From Eudromia elegans (lineage: Eukaryota; Chordata; Aves; Tinamiformes; Tinamidae): a stretch of DNA of 64,000 bases. Position 1 is the first letter of the stretch. The number at the start of each line of letters is the position of its first letter. Under the pieces are notes generated by a model. That model was not told the origin of the DNA and made no database searches. It saw only the letters and a program-made list of their open reading frames with translations. Of the stretch, positions 48,901 through 64,000 are shown piece by piece. Where the stretch lies: contig PTEX01000137.1 in the NCBI GenBank assembly GCA_003342815.1, positions 1,978,615 through 2,042,614 on the forward strand. Direction: 5' to 3'. Made by a program: the position numbers and the translations under genes.

Positions 48901-51900
48901 GTCTGTGGGAGTTCTACATCCTGGAAAAATAGCAAGATGGAGTTCACAGGCTGTGAAATTGTGGCTTTTGAATAACCTGAGAATAAGAGCTGGAAACCTT
49001 CACAGTTGTTTTTAGGTAAATTTTACTGTTCACTAATAATTTAGTCAAATGTTAGTTTGGAATAAGTAGTTTTCCAAAAAAAGAAAAAAAATAACTATTG
49101 TTACCAAGTAGGAGAACTTACCTTCAAACAACTGTAAAGGTCTCCAGTCTCTTTCATGCACTCCTCTCCTTTTTGGGGGCTCCCTTTTTCATTAAATATG
49201 TCAGTAGACTGGACTTCCTGCTGGGAAGTAGCAGTAAATGGCAACACTCACAGACACACCGACATCTTTAATAGTATGAAGACAGCACTACAGACATTTC
49301 AAAAGCAAGTTTTGAAAAGTTCTGTCTCATGGTGTGGTTCATCTCTGACAAGTGACTCAAAATGGCATAGGGAGGCTCATATTAATGTGTCTGATATGTT
49401 AGGTCAAGTGTGCTAGTTTCACCAGAGGCTTTTCTGGCTATTACTGCTGCAAACTTAGTTTGTATCTTCCCGCCAATGGCAGGGGATTTTGTAATGGAAT
49501 TATTCTCATAAGATGTCTGTAGAAAGTTGATTTGGAGCATGTCTGTTTTACAGAAAGAAACACGATCACTCCCATCCCCTGACATTTTTAACTCTGCCTC
49601 TCCTGCAAAACAAAAACACAAAATAGCAATAGTTCAGGTCAACAAATAAATGGATCCCTAAACATCCAATAAAAGGAAAGGTGCCATTTTTGTGTCATTC
49701 TCAGAGTAAAAACACACCGAGATGATATGCATTTATAAAAATATACACATTTGATTTAACTTTCTCTTTTTGCACACACATTATATTCATCTTTATGTCC
49801 TTGATCATTTATATATATGATCATTTCACTATGACTCCCTGCATGATCCCATGACAAGCTTTATAGACCCATTATACCCTGGGGTTTTCACATAACAGAA
49901 GTCATTTCATACACAGAGAACAAGACTAAGGATGATCTTACAGGTAAAAAACACAAGCAAACAACAAGAACTAAAAACAAACCCTCAAGCTCCCCTCCAA
50001 TTATCCATCTTCAAAGAGGGAAAAAAACCTCAAATAACAGAAATAGTATTTACAGTTTGAAATAAAGAGTTTTGCACTGTGTTTGCCAGTAACAAAATAT
50101 TGCTAACATAAAGATAGGAAACCTGCAAAAGAACTTGCAAGTCGCAAAAAAAAGAACATTTCAGAAGTATGGCCTCTGATGCAGAAGGGTATTGCATGCA
50201 ACTAAAGCAAACACAGAGAAGGAAAGTGCTAAAAGAGCTACAGCTTGTGGAACTGCTGAAATGCCCTGTGCAATACAGGCACCCCCAACAGCTGTGGTCG
50301 GGCATGGAGGCAGGGGAGGAGGGCTGATGTCATTAGGAGGTCCTTGTATCCCTTCAGAAAATATTTTTCTACTTCAGAAAATAATATTCTTCAGTACAGA
50401 ATATACTGAACAGTATATTCTACTATTATATTCTAATTACTACTTTTGCCATTTGGAGAGATTTATTTCCCTCCCCCGTCCTTCTATACTTGTACTTTTG
50501 TATTCACTGTTTTCTCTATTGGAATGTTTCTATATATCTTCAGCTTTATTTTCTCTCAGTTTCTCTCTCAAAATTTGGTTGCAGAAATAGAAATACCTAT
50601 TCAAAAACATCTCCTGAGAGTACAACCTATACAGAAAGAAAGGTCTAGCCATGCTTAGTGATAATACTGTGAAATCTGCCCACAGGCATTGTGTGAAGAA
50701 ACGACAGAGGATGTGTGAAACAGAGGATTTGCATGATCTCAGCTTAAACTCTTTACAACAATTTTCACCCTCAAAAAAAAATAAACTACTGTCATTATAC
50801 AAAAAAACACGGTAAAAGCGACCTAAGAACTGAGAGTTGGAACTTCTGGCACTTGGATTATAAAGGGAAAGGAAAAAAAGCAAAACAAAAAGCAGCCAAA
50901 AAAGCCCTCCAAAACAAAACAAACAATTCATATTAACACAAAGCAATTTGGATGCTTCAGGTGGTTATCTTCTGATAACTTTAAAAATTCATTATCACCT
51001 ACAGAACTGTCACCTCTCCTGCAGTGACCACAAAAAAAAGTGACCTTATGCAAGAAAAAAAAAAGACAGCTAATCTACTGAGGGCATCTACCTTCCTCAA
51101 ATCAAAACAATCAAGGTCCCCAGCAAGCATCGTTATCTGAGGGTAGACCTCATTCCCTCTTAAAGGGTCTCAAAAACTGTGATAGTGCTAGAGCTCTGCA
51201 AAGGCAAAGGGGTCTCTGTAGACTGCCTCATAGATCACAGAATCACAGGATGGCTGAGGTTGGAAGGCCCCTCTAGATGTCATCTAGTCCAACCCCCCCA
51301 GCCAACTCAAGTAAGGACACCTAGAGCACGTGGCACAGGGAAGGACCTAGATCATGACCCATGAACCTTGTAAAACTGCATCCCCTAAGAGCCAAACAAG
51401 GGAACAAGGGAGAATGTCACCTTTTCTACTACTGTATTCATATGCACACAGACAGAATCAAGCTGGATCCAGAAAGTTATATGAGATTTGGAAAAAGCAG
51501 CAAGAATAAACTCCAGAGGCAGAAAGAAAATTGCTAGGGATGGAATGCACAGGAAATTGGCTCACCCCAGTGATCTGCAACTGATATCCACCTATGATAC
51601 AAAACACTAGAACACAGATTTTCAGCCCAGTATCTTTGATGCAAATGGGTAGAAAGGAAAGTTTCCAAGAAATTCAAGTTTTAGAAAAGAATCAATATTA
51701 CCTGACAAAAAGATGCTTTAAGGGAAATGAAAGAGGAAAAGCACCTCAAAAAAAGTAAGTAGAAGCATAACGGAAAGCAAGATTTGTTTTAGTCTGTATT
51801 ATCAAATAGCAGAGTTACAAATACTGTGTTTCCATCTCTGTCTGTACAGTCTTACCCACAAAGAGTAAAAGTTTCACATTTGTGAAAGAAACAACAACAC

Positions 51901-54900
51901 TGCAGGAAGCAGCAATAATGAAATCAATAGCAACATGACCCTGAAGTACACACACTTCCTACACATTACATAATGATTAACAGCTTAAAGCTCAGAAGCT
52001 GGTGTAACACACAACCTGCACCAAGAACCTCACATGCATTTTTTTTCCCTTTTGACTTTGAAACTGGATCAACTCACTGTAAGTGGACATTCAAAATAAG
52101 ACAAATTATTCTTAGGCCTCCCCAACCCTGATATGTTGTCTGTCATGTATGTATGTCACCATGCATGAACCAAAAGCAGCGGTACTCTGAGGGCTTGCAT
52201 AAACTTTCATGAATTTTGATAAAATCACAAACTTAAATGGGATGAAGCAAAGAAGAGGAACGTAAATATCCTATGATTTCATGCTCCTTTGTTTAAACAT
52301 TTCTGTTCTTCCTACTGAGAATTTCAACCTAAAAACAACATGAGAGAAATGGTGACTCAGCTTGCTCCTGTACAAGGAGCATTCAGATTAAGGAAGAGGC
52401 TTTTAAACATCAAACATAGTTCAGAGGTGCATACAAAATCTGCAAGAGGAGTCAAATGGCACTAGTGTCTAACTCAAGAGCACTTGTGCTAAGAGTAGAC
52501 TATCAAGCAACAAACACTTGCCCTTAAGCACATGCAGCACTTTAGCTCAGATATCTCATTTTCTCACATAGAGCAGGGCTCAAAAGTGGTCCCAAGGGAT
52601 TCACATTAGAGAATATGGCTGGGAATGTGTTTTACAAGTAAGCAAGTACATATGCCAAAAGGTGCCAGAAATGTCTTGAACAAGTAAAGGCAAAAACACG
52701 AAAGAAATGAAGAAACTTTTGCATAGGTATATTAGAAAGCTGCAGGACTAATTCAGTTCTTCTTATGTCTATTCTTCTTACGTCTAGTCACTGATTACCC
52801 TGCCCAGTGTACACTTCCTTACCAGCCTCCTTGGTACTGCATATACACTACAAAATCTTGTTTGTAATTTTGTCATGCTGCAGATTAGAATAAGACAAAT
52901 CATCTTCCATTATTCTCAATGGGAGGATATTCTGAAACCTCACTGCCTCATTTAGTAAATGTCTCTTGAATTTTTATGCTAAGTCTATGACTTATCAACA
53001 TTGCTCTTTATCCTAAATAGCTCTTTCCCTACTATTCCTGATGGATTTGTAGAGCACAGTTATTTACTTCCATAGCCTTCATTTTGCAATGCTTGAAGAG
53101 CCAAGCTCTCTCAGACTGTATCTAAGACAAGTCCTCCATTACCCCTGGTTATCCTTGCAATCCCTCCTGAAAGACACCCAGAGCCTTTTTTTATTTTGAA
53201 CATAAGTATCGATGCTGCAGATGATTTCACAAAAGACACGTATTGCTTCCTTAGCTCAACTGGATGTGCTGTGAATGATGAGTGCTAGGATCATGGATTT
53301 TTATAGACATGCTGGCTGTACATCACACTGGGGGTTATGCCCTAGTGCAACACTGAGAAGCATCAAAGCACAAGCAGATATTTTTACTTCATTGTGCTAC
53401 TCAACCTTTTTTTTTTTTTTTCTCAGAATGCTTCTTTTCTTCCCATCCCTGGACGGCCTAATCATTCTCTGAATTAAGAGTAGTTTTGTCATCAAGTGCC
53501 GTCACTGCAATCCTGTTTCTTCTGCCAAAGACACTCACAAATATATTAAGCCCTTTGTCACAGCACTCATTTGCTTGAGTAATTCTAAATTATCTTGTTC
53601 CTGTGTTACCTCTTAAGATAATGCCAATGAAAAGTACTGAAGAGAGAGCAGTATGAAGATCATCAAACCTGGATAACTTTTCTTATGACAAGAGGATCCA
53701 GCACACAGAGAGCATAACACCTGCCAGCTAGGTTCTTCTTTCTCCCCAGGAATTATATTCCCATGGTGGGATAGTGGAGGACACTGCTGTACTAGCAGAG
53801 GTACCACATCAAGCAGCAACGCTCTAATGTAAAGATCAAGCAAGGCGCTAACCTACTAGTAAGGAAAAAACTGTTGCAAGAGCTAGGAAGAATATCTTAA
53901 GATTAGTAAAATGGTCTAGAAATATTCCTGACAAGGAATCAAACTATTTAAAATTGAAATTTTATATCAGAGGAGATTGGAAGTATAGTTAGAATACAGG
54001 GAACATTCCAGCCAACATCCTTCCTCAAAATACAAACATAACAACTGACAGGAATGTGTTGAAAGAATAATTTGCAATCAAGCAGAGCGAAGAGCGACGG
54101 AGAGTACAAGGCAAGCATGATGCTTCTCCTCTGCCTTCAGAGGTCATGTAACTTGAAGAACATGAAGACTACATCACCTTTAAGCTTAAAATGTTATACT
54201 AAGATTTTAACTGATCCTAGAAGGGAAAATACCTCTTTGCTCTATGTCTCAGAGCATTTTATACAATTGTACAACTTGCTTAGTAGCTTTTCTGTGTAAT
54301 TACAAGAATAAATGAGAGCCTCTTGTCTCTTAGCTGCAACAAGAGATTAATAGCTATAGGAATGGTTACAGATAAAAAGAATACTTTTAGTTAATATATC
54401 TTGAGGCATATGATAAGACTGTAAAAAAGCATTTACACAAGAGGTTATAATTGACTGACACCCTTACAACTATAAGAATTTGCTAACATTATTCATTAGT
54501 AACAACTGCTATACAATCCATTATTTTACTGTATGTATCAAAACTAGTAATTCCTTTCACACTGCTAACTACTAAAATACAGTCTCATACTGGAATTTAA
54601 AATCAGGTTTTGATGCAGTGCTTTTTATTTTCATAACGTTAGTAGACATTTTGGGGGAACGTGGGAATGATTAAGCTGAAAGACAGGTGTACGTCCACAT
54701 ACTTAAGGGTGACAGACTCACCTGGAATTATTATGATGAATGTTGCAAGCTCTTGCCATTAGCACCACAATCATCGGTCGAAAGGCCTTTCCTTTCCCGT
54801 CAAAGTAATATTCACACATTTCCCTAAGTTCTGCTGTAGATACAAGTAATTCCTGAGGAAAAAAAAAAAAAAGAAAGAAAAAAGGAAAAGAATGTATCAG

Positions 54901-57900
54901 CACTGAAGTTCCAAAGCCAATCTGTTGGTGTGAGCAAACAGTATGCATGCATACACAGTATGCACGTTCCTGCCTTTATCCCTTCCACTTAATACAAGCT
55001 GCAGTTATTTTTAAGATAATTTTTCCGTGGTAATTGGAGATACAAATGAACATTCCACCTATGTAAATCAAGAAAACAAAAATGAATTATGGTTCTGTAA
55101 GGTATAATGATGTCCTTGCTTAGGTTTCAGATAGCCGTTTCTGTACATTAAGAATATTCCTTCAACAACTATCTTCCTAAGCTGTGGTTGCTTTTAATGT
55201 CTGAATCTTTACAATATTCCAGAAGAGTCATCAAAATCCCTTACCTTTTTAATATCTTCATAGAGATTTTTCAAGTCTTTTCTACCGAGCTGAAAAGGGT
55301 CTTGATATTTTTCATCACTAATCGTCTTACTGCAGCTGCACATTTGTGATATACTTGTATGATGACACCTGGCAACAGTGTTTTTTTCAAAAGAATAACA
55401 TAGTTAAAAGCCAGCTTTTCCCCAACCTCTAAACAGAAACATTTCTAAGTACTTCCCTCTCTCCGCTCACGTTAAAATTTAAACAAAAGGCTAAAAATTG
55501 AACAGAAGGCATCAGAACATTTTTTCAGCCTGCTAATGAGGAACAAAGACAGCACAGTTACATGCCAATGGCTGTACATTCTAGGAGGTGGCAGAGTGCC
55601 GCATTTGGAAAGCAATTAAGAACCTTTCCAACACGCTTAATAGATCACTATTATTCTAAGAAATAAAAAACTCTACATTGCTTTCAGTGTATCCCTTCGG
55701 CATACACTCTTTATGGGATACATTTGCTGGTGAGGTCTTCCTCTTCCTGTAACAGACTGATTTTGTTTTCCCTCCACTCTTTTCCCTCTCCTATATTCTG
55801 CTGGGAAAATATTTCTGACTTGGATTTTAAAATTCTCCTTTACATAGCCTGGTGCTTTTCACAGCCTTACCAAAATTAAATCAATACTTTCAAGTAACAT
55901 AAAGATGCTTTCCTAGGTCCACAATAAAGGGTGAACACTTCAACTGAATGCCTCAGGATTCAAAAGGCCTAAAACTATTTTTCTGAGGTTCCATGGAGTT
56001 GAAATTTGTGACTCATGCCTCCTGTCTTAAAAGGAACTTTTCAGGTCTTTTTTGAAGAGTTCTTGTTTTTTCTCAGTGCTTTCCAGCATACAAGTATTTA
56101 AGGTTCAATGGCAAAAGAAGAGTCTGTCCAGAAATATTCAAGTATGTATTAAAGCAAACAATCTATTTGCAGTATCAGATTACAACTCAAAGCTTTAACA
56201 AATGCACTTCACCCAATAATTTGGTCTTTTCCCACTACACTGCAATGTAGATTTCCAACTTACCGCCAAAGTACACTACATAGTTTTGGAAACGACAAAA
56301 CTGTACTTCTTTGGAGGAAGTGGCACATCTGTAAAAAGGAAATACAGGATTAATTTAAAATTAAGATCTTTGAACTTGAAATATAAAACATTTGATTATA
56401 AAAATAAATGTATGTCCACTAAATACTGCTGCAGCTCCCCCTTTAAACAATCCAGCAGCAAAGGGAACCTTATAATCTCCTTTCATACATGTGATGTAAC
56501 TGCCACCATGCACATTAGCTTCTAACTTAATCTGACTCTTCTGTTCAGGAATGTTGAACTTTGTCTCCATGCTGGAAGAGCCAGGAAGGCATATCAGTTA
56601 ACTTCCAGGGGCACCACTAACAAAATCTTGCTTATATGAAGCTATGGCAGATACATATGGAAGGTAGTTTCTTTCCAAATGTTTCCCATCTGCAGATAAA
56701 CCTAGAGAGCACCAGCCAAGGCACAGAGAGCAGTGTAAGCACTGATTCTGTAAACCACCACACCAATTACAGAACATGCTCTTATCTTCCCTGAAGCAAT
56801 TTTAATTCAGCTCGTTTTGTATTACAATTTACACTCACGCTTCTTCCCTGCCAGTTGTCAAGAACTTAGCTGCCTAAGCCAGCAATCTCTCCAAGGATCT
56901 TTCCTCGGAGATGGAGCCCGGGAGCCTGGGGGAAGACTTGGGCAAGGTACACGATGCCAGCAGAGATAGGCTGGGAACGGAAACAACCGCCTGTGCTCTG
57001 CGTGCGGCCAGGAACACGCCCGGCCCTGCTGCTCTGAGGGCTCCCCGGCTCGGCCTGCACACGGATCACGCAGTCGCGGGTTCACCCAGCCCACCGGGCT
57101 GAGGCACTCCTAAAACCTGCAGAGCGTCTTAGAAAACATAAAAAAAACGCAGAAGAGTTGCCTGAATGTGTTCCTCGTGTCTGCCAGTCTGCTCGGATGT
57201 GGTTTGAACCCTCTCCCTCCCTCCCTGCACGCAGGGAGTAACACTCAAGAGCATGGCCTCCAGGGCACGCTCCGTGTTGAGGGCAGGCAGGGAAGCACTG
57301 CAATAAACCCCGCGTTATTACAGACTCACAGCTCACTGCTGAGCGACCTCGGAGTCCAACAGGCAGAGGTGCCAGCACCGCGCCCAGGCCCCTTCCGAGT
57401 CCTTCCCGTGCCCTAGCTCCTTAGGGCTTTCTGTGTGACAAGGCCTCAGCTCCTCCTGCCCGTCCTTGGGCGAGGACACGCGCGGCCGCCCTCCTCAGCA
57501 CTGCGCTCTCACCTCGCGGCGCTGGACGCAGCAAAGGCAGCACGTTCCAGCACGAGTGCCGACCTTGGCCCCGCCGGGAAGGCGCTTGGGAACGAGGGGG
57601 CAGGACCCCTCCAAAACCAGCAGAGCTTTGGCCAGAACATACCCAGAGCTACACCCAGAATACAGACGACATCATGCCCAGGTTCCTGCCTGGGGAAGAG
57701 CCCGGGAGCTCCTCCACCCCTGCCCTAAGGCGGGTGGGCAGCAACGGCCACAGGAACGGGTAGTTATGGCCCGCCCGGCCGCGCTGCCCCCTCAGCGCGG
57801 CCAAGGCCGCCGCGGCCCCGCTGCCCGCCGATACCGACGGGCCTCTCCAGAGCCCAGCGCGTTTCCCCTTCAGCCAGAACCCCCAAGCACGGGGCCGCAG

Positions 57901-58017
57901 GGCCGCGGCGCGGAGCCGCACCGCGCTCCCGCCCCATTCATCGCCCGTGACCTCCAGGCGCCCGCGGCCGCCGCGCCGCACTCACCGCGGCGCTGGGCCC
58001 CGGCGGCGGGCGGCCGC
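36832..58017 (-). CDS. PDSS1: PDSS1, decaprenyl-diphosphate synthase subunit 1
   Basis: PDSS1 is the catalytic subunit of the mitochondrial heterotetramer (with PDSS2) that adds isopentenyl diphosphates to make the decaprenyl tail of coenzyme Q. Eleven exons read on the - strand join in phase. Exons 2 to 11 give 366 codons plus stop, and exon 1 adds at least 10 more (human 415 aa, from recall). Visible family features are [12 protein letters not shown] near the N-terminal domain, the first Asp-rich motif LVHDDVIDD with [17 protein letters not shown], and the second Asp-rich motif LIDDVLDF followed by [16 protein letters not shown]. Those residues bind Mg2+ and the allylic diphosphate, so the enzyme should be active. 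The start codon is not visible: exon 1 enters the assembly gap. Confidence 0.96.
36973..37476 (-). other. PDSS1: PDSS1 last intron
   Basis: 504 bases. GC-rich at 37190-37370 with open frames on both strands, none recognisable. Confidence 0.75.
37477..37557 (-). CDS. PDSS1: PDSS1 exon, [17 protein letters not shown]...
   Basis: 81 bp, 27 codons, phase 0 to 0. The acceptor is tttgtgcttag and the donor is CTGCAG|gtagga. It ends RARKYVLQ. Confidence 0.95.
37558..40977 (-). other. PDSS1: PDSS1 intron, 3.4 kb
   Basis: Mostly AT-rich with A-runs (39226-39237, 39468-39478). An open frame on the - strand at 39530-39973 shows no recognisable domain. I see no repeat family that I can name. Confidence 0.7.
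40978..41091 (-). CDS. PDSS1: PDSS1 exon with second Asp-rich motif
   Basis: 114 bp, 38 codons. The acceptor is tctccttccag and the donor is CGACAG|gtaaga. It encodes [20 protein letters not shown] followed by [23 protein letters not shown] is the second aspartate-rich motif. Confidence 0.97.
41278..41358 (-). CDS. PDSS1: PDSS1 exon, [19 protein letters not shown]...
   Basis: 81 bp, 27 codons. The acceptor is tttgcttttcag and the donor is TTTCAG|gtagtg. It contains the conserved [10 protein letters not shown] helix that precedes the second Asp-rich motif. Only 186 bases of intron separate it from the next exon. Confidence 0.97.
41359..46402 (-). other. PDSS1: PDSS1 intron, 5 kb
   Basis: Contains the older CR1 fragment at 44316-44512 and a TA-rich stretch at 45655-45692. 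Otherwise featureless. Confidence 0.7.
44316..44512 (-). mobile_element. Older CR1 LINE fragment
   Basis: The + strand reads TTTGGAAGGGACCTCTGAGG, then text like gagcagggctaacttcagagctgg, then GATGGAGATTCTTCACCACC and CAACCCGTTCCAGTGCTTGA. This is the reverse complement of the CR1 3' region, diverged and without a clean terminal repeat. It lies in a PDSS1 intron, in the same sense as PDSS1. Confidence 0.8.
46403..46512 (-). CDS. PDSS1: PDSS1 exon, [15 protein letters not shown]...
   Basis: 110 bp. It completes a split Gly codon. The acceptor is ccattttttttag and the donor is AAAGCA|gtatgt. It encodes [20 protein letters not shown] then [16 protein letters not shown], including the conserved Lys/Thr of the KT(A/G)SL motif. 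Confidence 0.97.
46600..46711 (-). CDS. PDSS1: PDSS1 exon, [13 protein letters not shown]...
   Basis: 112 bp. The acceptor is cctag-like (ttttccttag) and the donor is CGGG|gtaaga. It encodes [20 protein letters not shown] then [17 protein letters not shown]. The LAGDF motif lines the prenyl-chain channel in this family. The following intron is only 87 bases. Confidence 0.96.
46712..47520 (-). other. PDSS1: PDSS1 intron, 0.8 kb
   Basis: No repeat or exon seen. The open frame at 46988-47284 on the - strand is not supported by splice sites or homology. Confidence 0.7.
47521..47662 (-). CDS. PDSS1: PDSS1 exon with first Asp-rich motif
   Basis: 142 bp. It completes the split Arg codon. The acceptor is ctctattttag and the donor is AGGAAG|gtgagt. 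It encodes [20 protein letters not shown], then [16 protein letters not shown] and [16 protein letters not shown] and SRRGK are the first aspartate-rich motif and its basic partner. A frame with an ATG reads through from the intron upstream and should be ignored. Confidence 0.97.
51233..51350 (-). mobile_element. CR1 LINE 3' tail
   Basis: It begins GATCACAGAATCACAGGATG, then gctgaggttggaaggcccct, TAGATGTCATCTAGTCCAAC and CCCCCCAG. This is a well-conserved reverse-complement CR1 3' end, in the large PDSS1 intron. Confidence 0.92.
52925..53190 (-). mobile_element. Possible ancient CR1/L2-like fragment
   Basis: Parts such as gcttgaagagccaagctctctcag and tctaagacaagtcctccattacccctggttatccttg resemble the CR1 block about gaagagcccaagttctctcagtctctcctcat and the following ccttgatcatcctcgt. 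The match is patchy and judged by eye only. Confidence 0.35.
54722..54852 (-). CDS. PDSS1: PDSS1 exon, [21 protein letters not shown]...
   Basis: 131 bp. The acceptor is a long T-rich tract ending cctcag, and the donor is TTCCAG|gtgagt. It encodes [20 protein letters not shown], then [26 protein letters not shown] is the conserved GK(R/x)xRP isopentenyl diphosphate-binding motif. Confidence 0.97.
54853..56263 (-). other. PDSS1: Two short PDSS1 introns
   Basis: The introns are 54853-55244 (392 bases, with an A/G-rich tract at 54856-54890 that is the pyrimidine tract on the coding strand) and 55369-56263 (895 bases). Exon 55245-55368 lies between them. I see nothing else. Confidence 0.7.
55245..55368 (-). 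CDS. PDSS1: PDSS1 exon, [14 protein letters not shown]...
   Basis: 124 bp. The acceptor is cactgttgccag and the donor is AAAAAG|gtaagg. It encodes [20 protein letters not shown], then [20 protein letters not shown]. The second half aligns with the human YTDPFKLGWRDLKGLYEDIRK region from recall; the first half is poorly conserved. Confidence 0.9.
56264..56328 (-). CDS. PDSS1: PDSS1 exon 2 (short, N-terminal region)
   Basis: 65 bp between a strong acceptor (tatttcctttttacag) and a consensus donor (GGCG|gtaagt). It is open in the only phase that joins both neighbours, encoding [20 protein letters not shown] then W and a split Arg, followed by CHHTS. It loosely matches the human stretch LTSACPNVCRISRFHHT. 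It begins with an in-frame ATG, probably not the main start because exon 1 also reads into it. It is part of the poorly conserved mitochondrial presequence region. Confidence 0.75.
56329..57985 (-). other. PDSS1: PDSS1 intron 1
   Basis: 1.66 kb, becoming steadily GC- and CpG-rich from about 56900 toward exon 1, as expected for the edge of a promoter CpG island. A 69-codon open frame on the - strand at 56361-56570 has no recognisable homology. Confidence 0.65.
57986..58017 (-). CDS. PDSS1: PDSS1 exon 1, truncated by assembly gap
   Basis: The visible 32 bases end at the donor GCCGCG|gtgagt. In phase with exon 2 they read [10 protein letters not shown], resembling the GPLGPSAAA of the human presequence (from recall). 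The ATG and the rest of the mitochondrial targeting peptide would be within 58018-58270 or missing. Confidence 0.7.
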
Positions 58018-58270
58018 NNNNNNNNNNNNNNNNNNNNNNNNNNNNNNNNNNNNNNNNNNNNNNNNNNNNNNNNNNNNNNNNNNNNNNNNNNNNNNNNNNN
58101 NNNNNNNNNNNNNNNNNNNNNNNNNNNNNNNNNNNNNNNNNNNNNNNNNNNNNNNNNNNNNNNNNNNNNNNNNNNNNNNNNNNNNNNNNNNNNNNNNNNN
58201 NNNNNNNNNNNNNNNNNNNNNNNNNNNNNNNNNNNNNNNNNNNNNNNNNNNNNNNNNNNNNNNNNNNNNN
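58018..58270. other. Assembly gap (253 N)
   Basis: A run of 253 unknown bases in the most GC-rich part of the window, bounded by GGCGGGCGGCCGC and GGCAGCGCCCGC. It hides the PDSS1 start codon and probably both transcription start sites. Confidence 0.98.
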
Positions 58271-58295
58271 GGCAGCGCCCGCTTCCCGCCCCGCC

Positions 58296-64000
<5,705 letters not shown>

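Larger units (their letters stand above)
47663..54721 (-). other. PDSS1: PDSS1 intron, 7 kb
   Basis: The largest PDSS1 intron. It holds the CR1 tail at 51233-51350, a possible ancient CR1/L2-like piece at 52925-53190, and several A- or T-runs (50776-50784, 53407-53421). No exon is recognised. Confidence 0.7.

Noticed and set aside
56361-56570. 69-codon open frame on - in PDSS1 intron 1
   Set aside because: Composition looks protein-like in parts, but I recognise no family and it does not fit the PDSS1 exon phases.

Overview
This is vertebrate nuclear DNA, almost certainly from a bird. Genes are split into short exons with GT-AG introns, there is no operon-like packing, and the only interspersed repeats I recognise are CR1 LINE 3' tails ending in ATTCTATGATTCTGTGATTCT-type repeats. 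Splicing the exons by eye gives three genes. I ran no search; identities rest on protein family knowledge and reading-frame continuity.

Layout. (1) Positions 1-36.7 kb, + strand: the 3' nine tenths of ABI1 (Abl interactor 1, a subunit of the WAVE actin-regulatory complex). Ten coding exons are present, from the one starting TVDIHKEK to the SH3 domain exon and stop at 34831-34833. They include a 15-nt microexon encoding WLKAK. The exons join without phase errors into 413 codons plus stop, exactly what human ABI1 (508 aa) has left after its first 95 residues. The first exons lie left of the window. (2) Positions 36.8-58.0 kb, - strand: PDSS1 (decaprenyl-diphosphate synthase subunit 1, which makes the coenzyme Q side chain in mitochondria). 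Eleven exons are seen. Both Asp-rich prenyltransferase motifs are intact. The start codon lies in, or just beyond, a 253-base assembly gap (58018-58270). ABI1 and PDSS1 converge tail to tail and their 3' UTRs probably overlap. (3) Positions 58.3-64 kb, + strand: the first six exons (219 codons) of a SelO/YdiU (UPF0061) family protein, a pseudokinase-fold protein adenylyltransferase. It is head to head with PDSS1 across a CpG-rich presumed bidirectional promoter, and the gene runs off the right end.

The rest is intron. It holds simple repeats, four clear or likely CR1 fragments, two CpG-rich patches deep inside ABI1 (about 28.1 and 31.1 kb), and a GC-rich 51-bp minisatellite just upstream of the proline-rich ABI1 exon.

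The items most worth a second look are the SelO-like gene (closer at its signature motifs to bacterial YdiU than to vertebrate SELENOO, with a secretory-looking N terminus), the ABI1 microexon with a UGC element placed as in neural microexons, a cryptic 13-nt microexon-like site at 4340, and paired dT/dA palindromes between the converging 3' ends. I see no prokaryotic-style system, CRISPR array or viral gene here.
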